Shown here in pieces: positions 47,686-59,680 of a stretch of 64,000 nucleotides of DNA. The DNA lies in the NCBI GenBank assembly GCA_022376925.1, contig JAIOJX010000002.1:135790831-135854830 (forward strand), read 5' to 3'. Each line of letters begins with the position of its first letter. The stretch's first letter is position 1. Origin of the DNA: Tragulus kanchil. Taxonomy: Eukaryota; Chordata; Mammalia; Artiodactyla; Tragulidae. The notes under the pieces are model-generated. The model searched no databases, was not told the origin of the DNA, and saw nothing but the letters and a program-made list of their open reading frames with translations. A program made the position numbers and the translations under genes.

Positions 47686-49888
47686 GCTGGTCCCCAAAGG
47701 TTTTCTCATTGTGGAATTTGCTCCCCTCTCTCTGACTTCTGGGAAACAGAGCTGAGTCTGTGTTTGGGAATCTTGGGTTATAAGAAAATCAGGGAGTTGT
47801 GTATACATCCTTAGCTTGGGTTTTTCTGCTTGATTTGCCACAATGATGCTTCCCTAAAACAAGCACAGCGGCCTCAAGGATCTAAACTACAAATATGACA
47901 GCCATTCCCCTCTTCCATCCACAGGCATTCCCCTCTTCCATCCACAGCCTGCTGTTTCCGGGGCGACACCAAAGCCCTTCACACTCCAGCTCCTGCTTCT
48001 CTCTCCAAGCTCACTTCCTGTCCACGGCCCACCTTCGCCCTCTGCTTCTGTGCCCTTACCTCAAAGGCCATTCTTAGCCCCCGCAGGGCCCGCCTCCCCA
48101 CTCTTCTACCATCATGGACCTTCCTCCCATGTGCTTCCAGGGCCCACCCCTCCCCCCCACCCCCGCAGCCTCTCCCTTTTTCCAGGGTACTTGTTCGCAA
48201 GCTTCCTGTGGGCCCAGGCCATACTTGTGTGGCTCAGGTTTGTTCCCCAGGGTCTTGGTCCGTGTACAGAAGAGGAAGTCCATGGTATTCACCTAGAGGA
48301 GACATAAATCATTGTAAGACATGGCTTCAACTCTAAGAATCCTCGGGGGAAAGTAGGAATGCTGTTTCTACCATGAAATAACATGCAAAACATTTTGAGT
48401 CATCCAAATATAATTTATTGATATGTATGAAAACTGCATTCAAATACAAATACATAAGGTTAAAAACAGCCCCCTGGTGAATCTTTGTTTTGGTTCTTCT
48501 CAAAGTATATTTGGCTCAAGTATACCCTGACATGTGTCATTTGTGATGACATTTTGTTTTCTTGCCTCTTAAGTCATCATTTGTTTTCACTGATCTTTAT
48601 TCTTTGGCCTGTGTGGGCCTCCCATTGCAGTGGCCTCTCGTGTTGCAGAGCACCGACTCTGGGCGCCTGCACTTCAGAGCGCTGGCTCGTAACTGGACAC
48701 ACCGGTCCAGCTGCTCTGTGGCACGTGGGATCTTCCTGGGCCAGGGATTGAACCACTGCCCCCTGCACTGCAAGGCGGACTGTTGAGGAAAAAAAGGCTG
48801 GTCCCCAAAGGTTTTCTCATTGTGGAATTTGCTCCTCTCTGACTTCTGGGAAACAGAGCTGAGTCTGTGTTTGGGAATCTTGGGTTATAAGAAAATCAGG
48901 GAGTTGTGTATACATCCTTAGCTTGGGTTTTTCTGCTTGATTTGCCACAATGATGCTTCCCTAAAACAAGCACAGCGGCCTCAAGGATCTAAACTACAAA
49001 TATGACAGCCATTCCCCTCTTCCATCCACAGGCATTCCCCTCTTCCATCCACAGCCTGCTGTTTCCGGGGCGACACCAAAGCCCTTCACACTCCAGCTCC
49101 TGCTTCTCTCTCCAAGCTCACTTCCTGTCCACGGCCCACCTTCGCCCTCTGCTTCTGTGCCCTTACCTCAAAGGCCATTCTTAGCCCCCGCAGGGCCCGC
49201 CTCCCCACTCTTCTACCATCATGGACCTTCCTCCCATGTGCTTCCAGGGCCCACCCCTCCCCCCCACCCCCGCAGCCTCTCCCTTTTTCCAGGGTACTTG
49301 TTCGCAAGCTTCCTGTGGGCCCAGGCCATACTTGTGTGGCTCAGGTTTGTTCCCCAGGGTCTTGGTCCGTGTACAGAAGAGGAAGTCCATGGTATTCACC
49401 TAGAGGAGACATAAATCATTGTAAGACATGGCTTCAACTCTAAGAATCCTCGGGGGAAAGTAGGAATGCTGTTTCTACCATGAAATAACATGCAAAACAT
49501 TTTGAGTCATCCAAATATAATTTATTGATATGTATGAAAACTGCATTCAAATACAAATACATAAGGTTAAAAACAGCCCCCTGGTGAATCTTTGTTTTGG
49601 TTCTTCTCAAAGTATATTTGGCTCAAGTATACCCTGACATGTGTCATTTGTGATGACATTTTGTTTTCTTGCCTCTTAAGTCATCATTTGTTTTCACTGA
49701 TCTTTATTCTTTGGCCTGTGTGGGCCTCCCATTGCAGTGGCCTCTCGTGTTGCAGAGCACCGACTCTGGGCGCCTGCACTTCAGAGCGCTGGCTCGTAAC
49801 TGGACACACCGGTCCAGCTGCTCTGTGGCACGTGGGATCTTCCTGGGCCAGGGATTGAACCACTGCCCCCTGCACTGCAAGGCGGACT
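47686..49888 (+). repeat. Tandem duplication 14 (47686-48781 and 48797-49888)
   Basis: Two ~1.09-kb copies with 15 unmatched bases between (48782-48796). Copy 1 stops inside a minus-strand SINE, which is complete only in copy 2. It is intergenic, between SLC5A11 and ARHGAP17. Confidence 0.95.
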
Positions 49889-49916
49889 CTTTACCCACTG
49901 GACCACCAGGGAAGCT
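49680..49916 (-). mobile_element. Long CHR-like SINE (truncated first copy at 48575-48781)
   Basis: Minus orientation; + text has AACTGGACACACCGGTCCAG, GGGATTGAACCACTGCC and TGGACCACCAGGGAAGC. The first copy is cut at the junction of duplication 14. Confidence 0.88.
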
Positions 49917-50690
49917 CTGTGACGACACTTTGATGGGGGTAGTGGACCGACCGCAAGGGGACCCTCAATGATCCTCACCTCCTGGTGTCTTGCCCTTGTG
50001 CAACCCCCTCCCCCTGAGTGTGAACAGAACCTGTGACTGGCTTCTAAACCAATGCAACATGGCAGGGGTGATAAGACGTCTGTGATTGTACTACAGCAGG
50101 CAGACACTATCTTGCTAGCAGGCTCTAGGCTCTCCTTGCTGACTTGATGAGGCAGTACCTCCCCAGGGAAGCCCCCACAAAGCCAGCAAGAAGCTCAGGC
50201 CCTCAGACCGTGTGGTCCCACAAGCACGTGACTTCTGACAGCATCCTGAGGGAGCTCAGGACTGGGTCCTTCACTAGTCAGTCCTCCAGATGAGACCTCA
50301 GCCCTGGCTGACCCTTGACTGCAGCCTTGTGAGACCCAGGCAGAGGGCCCACCTTAGCTGTGCCCAGATTTCTGACCCCCAGCAACGATGAGATAATGCA
50401 TCTGTATTGTTTCAGGCTGCTGGGTTTTGATCGTTTGTTGCCTAGCAACAGATAACTGTGCATGACTTATAGATACCTGTGCGGATGTGAAGGGTGGGGT
50501 GATGTGTGGGCACGTCTGCCTGTGGGCTTGCCAGGGATCTGTACAGCTACGTGCCTGAGAGCGAGCAGGAGAGGACAGCTGCCACTGGCAGGGGTGATGA
50601 GGTAGCGTCTGAGACTGCATTGGAGCATGCACTGATGACACACTCTCTTCTGAAGAGTGTATCAATAGGAGGCATTTGCTGGCCAGTATG
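49917..50690. other. Intergenic sequence, no gene seen
   Basis: Between the convergent ends of SLC5A11 and ARHGAP17; no coding or RNA signal seen. Confidence 0.6.
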
Positions 50691-50905
50691 GGGCTTCCCT
50701 GGTGGCTTAAATGGTAAACAGTCTGCCTACCACGCAGGAGGCCGCAGTTCCACTCTTGGGTCAGGAAGATCCCCCGGAGACGGGAAGGGCAATCCACTCC
50801 AGGGCAATCCACTCTTCTTGCCAGGAGAATTCCGTAAGAGGAGCCTGGCGGGCGACAGTCCATGGGGTTGCAAAAAGTTGGACACGACTGAGTGACGATC
50901 ACTTT
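50691..50905 (+). mobile_element. Bov-tA type SINE with a short internal duplication
   Basis: GGGGCTTCCCTGGTGGCTTA to TTGGACACGACTGAGTGACG. GGCAATCCACTC is duplicated inside it. Confidence 0.88.
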
Positions 50906-52669
50906 CCACAGAGACAAACCTGACAAAGTTTATGCAAAAAACAAAACACAACCTGACACACACACACACAGAGAAAAAAACGGGGGTTGAGGGGAAGGGT
51001 GAGGGTACCAAAGCAAGAAATGCAGAATGGCCTCACGGAGATGGGTTATGGGAGGCTGGACTGCAGAGACCCCTCTAAAACTGATGCCAGAGAAGGTGCC
51101 CCAACTCTGCACCACTCCACACCTCTCCCCTAAGTTCATGGCTCAGGCAGCTTGGGCTGCTTTTTGCCTTCGGGCTGGATTGGAGCCAGTGGGTTCACCA
51201 TGGCAGCAGACTGTTCTTTAGTCCCATCAGCAAGACAATACACAGAAAAGCGCAAGCCTTTGGTTTAGAAATAGTATCTGTGGAGTGTCGCCCCATCTCC
51301 TGCAAGACCCTAGCCTGTGAGTCAGAGACCATTCAGGGCTCTGGAGTGTGGCTACAGACCATCCGGCTCACGGTGCAGGTGGCAGAAGGGTAGGGCCAGA
51401 TCACAGGCAGAGAGTTGAGAAAGAGGGTTTGTTTGAAGTCCTGCAAGAATGAGCACTTAGAGGACACCCTGGGCTCAGGACAGCACTGGGCGCTGGAACC
51501 AGGGCCATAGAGGAGGTGCAGGGATTCAGTCTAACTGCATCTGACCTCTGGGGAATTCACAGGACAGAACCCAGCACAGTCAAGGCAACCGGGGAATGCC
51601 TGACCCTCTTCAGCCTCCAAAGGGCTGGACCAAGAGCAGGCAGATGGGTGCTGCCTGCAAGAGGCACGTGGTGAGAGGCCCAGGTCCTTGAGCCACAGGT
51701 GCAGCTGTGGGCGGGGGAGCAGGACAGACGGCCTGAGCACCCGGGACTGGAGCTGCCATGAGAAGCTGCATGGAGAAGGGAAGGAACAAGTCTGCACAGT
51801 AGAGCCCACAGCGTCTCCCTAGAGGCCAGCACCTTCCTGGATGGCCACGGAAAGCCACATGAGTTTAGATAACAGGCCTCTCCACCTCTCGGATGGTGGG
51901 CATGGGGACGAGGCTCTGCCGTGCGCACTGCAAAGGCAAAAGTGACAGTCACGTGGTGACTCCCTCCACCCCGCCCTGCAGGGGGATCACGTCTCCGCGG
52001 CCCCCTGGAGGTGCTTCCGCAGTGTTGCGATTACGGCTCTGACTACAAGCCGAGCTGCCACGTCCCACACCATGACTCGCTCACCCAGGAAGAAGGAGAG
52101 CGGCCAATGACACGTGTACAGGGCCGAGCAAGCTCCATTTCTCTTTAGAGGGGAGGTGCTGAGGTAGGGCGATGGCTACAAACAGGGGACACTGTTCTTA
52201 AAATAACGAGGGGAGGGGTGGCTGTACTTCTGAATCATTTTGTTCAAATAACAAAACATAGGCTACATCTCAGGGAGAATGTTCGCCATGGCCCTTCCTT
52301 CTCTCCAGGCACCCATACTGTCTCCTGGACGATCGTCATGCCCCAGCTCCTTCCAGAGTGTGGGCCCAGGCATTCTGGAAGAAGCGGTCACTACTCAGTG
52401 TGTGGAGACCTTTGCTTTCTCTATAGGGTTTGTTTTAGAGCTAATGGGGGACGGGAGGGAGCAGAGAAAAACAACAGGGATGGTGTCTGTGAGCCTTCAG
52501 CAAACACAAATTTAAGCTACGGAGGTAAATAGGTTTACAGGTACATAGTTTCAATGTATTTTAGAAGTGCAGGGGGTACTGTAGGGTACAGAAAACTCTT
52601 GAGTTAGAGGAAAAAGTGATTGACCTTTGCACGTTAAATTGAAGTTAACTCAGAACTGTGGTGCTGGAG
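50906..52669. other. Intergenic sequence, no gene seen
   Basis: GC-rich in part (51.5-52.1 kb). Minus-strand open frames of 80-130 codons overlap one another without recognised similarity or splice sites; I do not call them genes. A short CA repeat is at about 50957-50970. Confidence 0.55.
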
Positions 52670-52993
52670 AAGACTCTTGAGAGTTCTTTGGACTTCAAGG
52701 AGATCAATCATCAGTCAACCCTGAAGAAAATCAACCCTGAATATTCGTTGGAAGGACTGATGGTGAAGCTCCAATACTCTGGCCAATAGATACAAAGAGC
52801 CGACTCAGTGGAAAAGACCCTCATGCTGGGAAAGACTGAGGACAGGAGGAGAGGGGGCGACGACGGCATCATGTGACTCCATGGACATAAGTTAGAGCAA
52901 ACTCCGGGAGACGGTGAAGGACAGAGAAGGCTGGCATGCTGCTGTCCATGGGGTTGCAAAGAGTCAGACAGGACTGAGCAAGTGAACAACAGG
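52670..52993 (+). mobile_element. BovB-derived SINE (ART2A-like)
   Basis: GAGTTCTTTGGACTTCAAGG, TATTCGTTGGAAGGACTGATG, ACTCCATGGACATAAG, GGGTTGCAAAGAGTCAGACA, AAGTGAACAAC. Confidence 0.88.
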
Positions 52994-53546
52994 GGAAGGA
53001 GGTCACGTGGCTTCTGAGCGGGGGTTGGGTCCCAGATGAGCCGGATGAGCTGAGTGAGTGGTTCTATCTACGGAACTGATAGGGACGACCAGAATGGCCA
53101 CATGTGTTCCGAGACAATGCCAAATCTGGGCCGTGGGGAGGGGCTATCAACACCATAGGCATCCAGACACGTGGCCTCTCTCTACTTCAGTTCCCCCTCC
53201 ACTTTTCCCAGGTATTTCAACCCTGGGAACGGAGTGCCTTCTAGCCACGAGCAGAGGGATTTCCCTGGAAGGGAATGGCCCCGACTCCTGTACTGAGCCT
53301 GTGGGCTAAGTTACCGAGAATTGGCCTCCAAGAGTCAAAACGTGTCCATACACGTGTCTCCTGACAAGAAAAAGAATCAGGAGGAAGAGCAAAGGGAGAG
53401 CCCAGCATCCGGAACATTCGCTGAGAGACATCCGGTCTGGGCGGTCTCTGGGGGTTGCTCTCACTGCTGCGACCTTGCTCTTGACCCTTTCAAATGTCTA
53501 TCTATATTCACACTTAAAGATGCTCATGCCCCATCTACAAGTCTTT

Positions 53547-53681
53547 TTTTAATTAAAAAAAAATGTTTGACTGTGTCACACAGCACATGGGATCTTAAGT
53601 TTCCCTGACCAGGGAACACACTTCCATGCCGCCTACAGTAGAGGTGCAGAGTCCTAACCACTGGACCACCAGGGAAATCCC
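53547..53681 (-). mobile_element. CHR-type SINE
   Basis: GGGATCTTAAGTTTCCCTGA and GGACCACCAGGGAAATCCC on +, T/A-rich tail. It lies just beyond the inferred ARHGAP17 3' end. Confidence 0.83.
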
Positions 53682-53754
53682 CCACGCACGATCCTCTGCA
53701 GTTAAGGGACCACATGCACACACACAATCCACAGGTTTGCTGGCAAGAATGATA

Positions 53755-54508
53755 GTTTTCATATAAACCATAGAATATATTTAATTCAAATTAAACATGA
53801 AACTGGAATAACATTCGGTCCTTATCAAGTTGCAATTACATTGTTTTTGTTTTTTAAAAAAGAAAGAACAGTACATTTCTGTCTACATTCTGGCAATCCA
53901 AACAAGGCACAGGGCAATCCAGTTTGCTGAGGTGACGGATCCAGCGGTCACCCCCAATGCTCGGGGTTCTGGGGAGTCAGGAAGACACAAACCATACTTC
54001 ATACAAAATGATTCTGTAGAACGTCTGAAGGAGAGGAGCCTTCTTTGTGATATATAGGAACAAAAGTCCAAGTAGCAGGAAGCAGGTGAGCGTAATGGAC
54101 GCACTTCATTAAATAGAGAGTCCAGGCACTGCTCTTTGTTCGTTCCGATTGCCGAGGGCGCCGCCCACAAGAACAGCAGAGACTCAAGTTTCCTACACAC
54201 GTCTTAGCGATGATACTCTTCCCGCCATAGGTATCTCTTTCTCTCTTAAAAAAAAATTTTTTTTTTCTTTTTGGCATGATGCTTTCCTTATAAAGAAAGC
54301 CAACTTCTTCAAGACCCAGGTCATCCAGCTTTAACTGTCAGGCTCTGCTCTCTCCAAGGGCTGTGAGAAGGCCAAGTCCCACAGGGCGAGGCCTTTCTTC
54401 CCCTTCACTGAAAGCTTCTCACTGTCTGGTCTGCAAAGATTTTAACGCCTGCCTGGCCCTGCTCCACTCGCCGGGGTGGAGGGGGTCCAGGGTGGGGTGT
54501 GGCTTTCC
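53755..54508 (-). terminator. ARHGAP17: ARHGAP17 3' UTR with variant poly(A) signal
   Basis: This is the minus-strand sequence after the ARHGAP17 stop. The variant hexamer ATTAAA (TTTAAT at 53777-53782 on +) lies in an A/T-rich stretch about 730 nt after the stop. No AATAAA was seen nearby. A CHR-type SINE begins just beyond, at about 53681. The 3' end at about 53755 is inferred. Confidence 0.55.
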
Positions 54509-54639
54509 TCACAGGGCAGTGCTCTCTGTCTCATTGTCCATGTCCAACAGAATGCGGCCGGGCAGGTCTTTGCTGGCTGGGTCTGAATGCATGTCAGGGA
54601 GGATACTGCGGAGCGGTTCTGAAACCTTAGCATTGGCGT
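54509..54639 (-). CDS. ARHGAP17: ARHGAP17 last coding exon (RICH1/Nadrin C-terminus), copy 1
   Basis: On the minus strand, after the acceptor TTTTTGTCCAG, 131 nt encode the last part of the Rho GTPase-activating protein 17: ANAKVSEPLRSILPDMHSDP, ASKDLPGRILLDMDNETEST, AL and TGA (complement of 54509-54511). The first two bases complete a split codon. ARHGAP17 has BAR and RhoGAP domains and a proline-rich tail, acts on Cdc42/Rac at tight junctions and in secretory cells, and its C-terminal STAL is a PDZ-binding motif. Only this exon of the gene is recognisable here; the upstream exons lie beyond 64 kb. The same exon recurs at 55626-55756. Confidence 0.93.
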
Positions 54640-55625
54640 CTGGACAAAAACATGGGGAAAAACATGAGGAGACACGGTGTCAATGCGTGGTAGCGCCCAA
54701 GAAGCCACCGAGGTGCTCTGAGAAGAGAGGAAGCTGGAGAGGTGGAGAGTCTGCCCATGCATTGTACACCCCCTACTACAGGCACCGTAAGCCCTGAGAA
54801 GCTGAGCTGAGAGCCCGGGGGCAGTCACGTGGCACAGACCACATGGCTCTGGAGGTCCTTTCTGTAGGTCTGTGGCAATCCTCAGAGGTGTAACCCCAGA
54901 AGGATGTGCCTGCTGTGACTGAGGAAAGGAAACCTTATTCCGACCAGTGCCTCTAAGTGTTCACTGAAATGTGACATCTGGGCTGTAGGAACAGCTGAGC
55001 TGCACTGGAAAGGGTTCCCCTCTGCTGAGCCTGGTGAGTTTCCTCCAGTTATTAATGCTGTGCCCTCAACCTCGGCACTAGTGACCTTTGGGGCCAGATC
55101 ACCCTGGATTGTGGAGCTGTCCTGTGCACAGGAGGATGGCGAGCAGCATCCCTGCCCCAACCGACTAGATGCTGATACTACACAGCGCTCTCTCCCACAG
55201 CTGATAATCAAAGACGTCTCCAGACACTGCCAAATGTCCCCGGGCAGGGTTGGAGAAGGCACAATCACCCCAGCTGACAATCAGAGACGCAGCACCAGAT
55301 CTCCTACGACAATATTAGCTTTCTCATCTATTTCTACTATCTACATACCAATTCCTAGGTATCTCTTTCTTAAAAAAATTTTTTTCTTTTTGGCATGATG
55401 CTTTCCTTATAAAGAAAGCCAACTTCTTCAAGACCCAGGTCATCCAGCTTTAACTGTCAGGCTCTGCTCTCCAAGGGCTGTGAGAAGGCCAAGTCCCACA
55501 GGGCGAGGCCTTTCTTCCCCTTCACTGAAAGCTTCTCACTGTCTGGTCTGCAAAGATTTTAACGCCTGCCTGGCCCTGCTCCACTCGCCGGGGTGGAGGG
55601 GGTCCAGGGTGGGGTGTGGCTTTCC

Positions 55626-55756
55626 TCACAGGGCAGTGCTCTCTGTCTCATTGTCCATGTCCAACAGAATGCGGCCGGGCAGGTCTTTGCTGGCTGGGTC
55701 TGAATGCATGTCAGGGAGGATACTGCGGAGCGGTTCTGAAACCTTAGCATTGGCGT
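55626..55756 (-). CDS. ARHGAP17: ARHGAP17 last coding exon, copy 2 (probable assembly duplicate)
   Basis: The coding sequence, acceptor and stop are the same as at 54509-54639, within the downstream copy of a ~1.12-kb tandem duplication. A minus-strand transcript would meet this copy first. Its 3' UTR is complete only to about 55356, where the sequence jumps into intronic DNA of the first copy, so the full UTR belongs to copy 1. I take this as an unmerged duplicate of one exon. Confidence 0.85.
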
Positions 55757-56473
55757 CTGGACAAAAACATGGGGAAAAACATGAGGAGACACGGTGTCAA
55801 TGCGTGGTAGCGCCCAAGAAGCCACCGAGGTGCTCTGAGAAGAGAGGAAGCTGGAGAGGTGGAGAGTCTGCCCATGCATTGTACACCCCCTACTACAGGC
55901 ACCGTAAGCCCTGAGAAGCTGAGCTGAGAGCCCGGGGGCAGTCACGTGGCACAGACCACATGGCTCTGGAGGTCCTTTCTGTAGGTCTGTGGCAATCCTC
56001 AGAGGTGTAACCCCAGAAGGATGTGCCTGCTGTGACTGAGGAAAGGAAACCTTATTCCGACCAGTGCCTCTAAGTGTTCACTGAAATGTGACATCTGGGC
56101 TGTAGGAACAGCTGAGCTGCACTGGAAAGGGTTCCCCTCTGCTGAGCCTGGTGAGTTTCCTCCAGTTATTAATGCTGTGCCCTCAACCTCGGCACTAGTG
56201 ACCTTTGGGGCCAGATCACCCTGGATTGTGGAGCTGTCCTGTGCACAGGAGGATGGCGAGCAGCATCCCTGCCCCAACCGACTAGATGCTGATACTACAC
56301 AGCGCTCTCTCCCACAGCTGATAATCAAAGACGTCTCCAGACACTGCCAAATGTCCCCGGGCAGGGTTGGAGAAGGCACAATCACCCCAGCTGACAATCA
56401 GAGACGCAGCACCAGATCTCCTACGACAATATTAGCTTTCTCATCTATTTCTACTATCTACATACCAATTCCT

Positions 56474-57443
56474 TTTTCGTGTCTTATTATGTTGGCTGGA
56501 ACGCCTTCAGCAAGATGACAAACACATGGCCCTGAAGCCAGAGTCCCTCACACTCACGAGACCCCTGAATCAAGCACAGCCCTCACCCTAGTGAGACGGA
56601 GAGTCTCCGATCCCTTCTCTCAGGAACAAACCCTTGCTGAGCACTGACCACTGTCTACCTGTGAGGATGCAGCAGTGAACAAGCCAGATACCGCCTTAGT
56701 GAAGCCTGTGGCCACATGGGGGAGACAGGCCCTTCAGTCCTGAAGACTTTATTTCTCTAGGAGATGTGAATTCTAGCAAATGATGAGCCTGGTTAGGGGT
56801 TGCAGGGTGGTGGAAGAGAGGCGGGAGATGTTCAGATGAGTTGTAGTTTTGTTTTGCCAGGTTAAAGCCAGTCATGTGGGAAGCAGGAAGGGAACCAGGG
56901 CGAGGGGGTGTGCTGGCGTTTCCCTGTTAGGCTCAGAGGTGCTTTTCTGCGGCGGTGCAGCGTCTACCTTTGCTGGAAGCTGCTTCTGCCAGTACTTCTA
57001 TTTTGGCTGCTCCTGACCCATGGAAGCACAGCTGGCACAGGGCAGTGCATCCTGGGAGGCGCACTGCTTTGAGACTGTTTCCTGCCCCAGCACGTCCCTG
57101 TAGCTCTGAGCTCGGAGATCTAAGTCCCTGGGGTGTCCCTTTTCTCTCGGTCACTCCTGGGTTGGCCGATTCATCCCGTGAGATTTGCTATGCACCATAA
57201 CTCAGGGAAATGTCTGGATTTATGGAGATGCCAAGGTGTCAAAGGCGCTAGATGTTATTTCAGACAATTCAGGTCTCAGGATAATCATAAAACCAACGGA
57301 ATGGTGCTGGACTGCACTGTCTATCGGTCACAGATCCTTTTCAGAGTACAAACTTGCTATCTTTCTTCCTTTTTTCAACATCACAAATAAATAGTTTTTG
57401 GCTTTGAACTTCTCTGAATTTCTCTAGCCATTTAGGACAAGCA
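56474..57443. other. Inferred ARHGAP17 intron, no gene seen
   Basis: No exon of ARHGAP17 was recognised on the minus strand. Two overlapping + frames at 57133-57394 have no recognised similarity. Confidence 0.55.
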
Positions 57444-59647
57444 CACATTACTTACATACTTAGAAAAAAAAATGCGTGACGGGGCATAAGGGAAATTCCT
57501 TTACTTTGGCCTTGCCTGAGGCTGGTGGGTGTCTCCCCGCAGATCCCCTGTCACTTTGAAATGAGCCATTTCTTGAAAGAAAACAATGAATCTATTTAAC
57601 ACATAAAAAGCAGTAAGAACCCCGGCAGGCGTGCAGAGCCAGCTTTCAGAAAGAGACTGATCTTTGTTCCAACAGCCGACGCTGCTGAGCAGCCATTGCT
57701 TTCCAGAGGTGGTGCTAAGCGCTCGGCACGTGCCACCACGTCACAGAGAACCTTCGTGAAACGACCCAGAGGTGGCCTCGGCGCCACCGCAAGACAAGCC
57801 AGGGGACTCTGGAGGGCTCAGCTCTGTGTCCCAGGGGACACGGCCGGCCAGCACTGGAGGGAGGGGACAAGCCAGACCGGTTGGACTCTGAAGCCTGGTT
57901 CATAACCTGCAGAAGGCCTCGCCTCCTGCCCAGAGGAGGCGGGACGGTGCCCTTGGATGAGGTGCATGGGAGAGAAGACACCGTCTGAGAAGATGATGGC
58001 TCGAGTCTTAAAGACGTGGGTTCACTGTCCTATTTACAAAGGAGATAAAGGTTCGTTCAGAAAGATGCCTGCAAGAACCCTTCAACCTTGTATTTTTAAA
58101 CACCTCCAAAACTTCCCGGCTATGGATTCAGGCAAGACATTATTTTTCATTATACGCATTCTAAGAAGCGCTGGTCTTTGAGCATATGTCTTAGAGTTAA
58201 GTTCATATGAAAGATAATATTTTAAAAAAGAAAAGAGGGACTTCCCTGGTGGTCCAGTGGCTAAGAGTCTGAGCTCCAAGTCCGGGGGCCCTGGACTCAA
58301 TCCCTGGGCAGGGAACTAGATCCCATTTGCCACAACGAAGAGCCAGCACAGCCAAATAAATAAATAAATGTATTTTTAAAAAAAGAAAGAAAAGAAAAAA
58401 CAAAACAAGAAAGTCAAGCAAGAGGACCAAGGTCAGGGTCTCTATTTGCAGGTAGAATGCCATGTGGTTCACCATTGCCCTGGGGCTCTGGATCCTTCTA
58501 ATTCCAGACAGGGGAGCCTGGTGGCCTTCAGTCTATGGGGTCCGGGCTAGCACATTACTTACATACTTAGAAAAAAATGCGTGACGGGGCATAAGGGAAA
58601 TTCCTTTACTTTGGCCTTGCCTGAGGCTGGTGGGTGTCTCCCCGCAGATCCCCTGTCACTTTGAAATGAGCCATTTCTTGAAAGAAAACAATGAATCTAT
58701 TTAACACATAAAAATTAGTAAGAACCCCGGCAGGCGTGCAGAGCCAGCTTTCAGAAAGAGACTGATCTTTGTTCCAACAGCCGACGCTGCTGAGCAGCCA
58801 TTGCTTTCCAGAGGTGGTGCTAAGCGCTCGGCACGTGCCACCACGTCACAGAGAACCTTCGTGAAACGACCCAGAGGTGGCCTCGGCGCCACCGCAAGAC
58901 AAGCCAGGGGACTCTGGAGGGCTCAGCTCTGTGTCCCAGGGGACACGGCCGGCCAGCACTGGAGGGAGGGGACAAGCCAGACCGGTTGGACTCTGAAGCC
59001 TGGTTCATAACCTGCAGAAGGCCTCGCCTCCTGCCCAGAGGAGGCGGGACGGTGCCCTTGGATGAGGTGCATGGGAGAGAAGACACCGTCTGAGAAGATG
59101 ATGGCTCGAGTCTTAAAGACGTGGGTTCACTGTCCTATTTACAAAGGAGATAAAGGTTCGTTCAGAAAGATGCCTGCAAGAACCCTTCAACCTTGTATTT
59201 TTAAACACCTCCAAAACTTCCCGGCTATGGATTCAGGCAAGACATTATTTTTCATTATACGCATTCTAAGAAGCGCTGGTCTTTGAGCATATGTCTTAGA
59301 GTTAAGTTCATATGAAAGATAATATTTTAAAAAAGAAAAGAGGGACTTCCCTGGTGGTCCAGTGGCTAAGAGTCTGAGCTCCAAGTCCGGGGGCCCTGGA
59401 CTCAATCCCTGGGCAGGGAACTAGATCCCATTTGCCACAACGAAGAGCCAGCACAGCCAAATAAATAAATAAATGTATTTTTAAAAAAAGAAAGAAAAGA
59501 AAAAACAAAACAAGAAAGTCAAGCAAGAGGACCAAGGTCAGGGTCTCTATTTGCAGGTAGAATGCCATGTGGTTCACCATTGCCCTGGGGCTCTGGATCC
59601 TTCTAATTCCAGACAGGGGAGCCTGGTGGCCTTCAGTCTATGGGGTC
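57444..59647 (+). repeat. Tandem duplication 16 (57444-58542 and 58551-59647)
   Basis: A direct repeat with offset ~1105-1107 and a short unmatched junction. Differences: a nine-A versus seven-A run and AAAGCAGTAAG versus AAATTAGTAAG. It contains a CHR-type SINE. It lies in the inferred ARHGAP17 intron. Confidence 0.95.
58236..58382 (+). mobile_element. CHR-type SINE (repeated at 59341-59487)
   Basis: GGGACTTCCCTGGTGGTCCAG, CTCAATCCCTGGGCAGGG, CACAGCCAAATAAATAAAT. Confidence 0.86.
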
Positions 59648-59680
59648 GCAGAGTCAGACACGGCTGATCTACTAAGCACA
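59597..59680 (+). mobile_element. 3' end of a Bov-tA SINE (start repeated from 58491)
   Basis: CTTCAGTCTATGGGGTCGCA, GAGTCAGACACGGCTGATC. Only the BovB-like tail is present. Confidence 0.75.

Larger units (their letters stand above)
54228..56473 (+). repeat. Tandem duplication 15 (54228-55356 and 55356-56473), duplicates the last ARHGAP17 exon
   Basis: A direct repeat of ~1.12 kb. Copy 2 begins with missing bases in an adjacent A-run and T-run. Each copy holds part of the 3' UTR, the final coding exon and intron sequence of ARHGAP17. Confidence 0.95.

Noticed and set aside
51531..51952. Minus-strand frames of 82-131 codons in GC-rich intergenic DNA
   Set aside because: Three mutually overlapping frames with low-complexity composition; typical of chance frames in GC-rich DNA.
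57133..57394. Two overlapping + frames of 69-85 codons
   Set aside because: No recognised family, no flanking splice sites, and they overlap in different frames.
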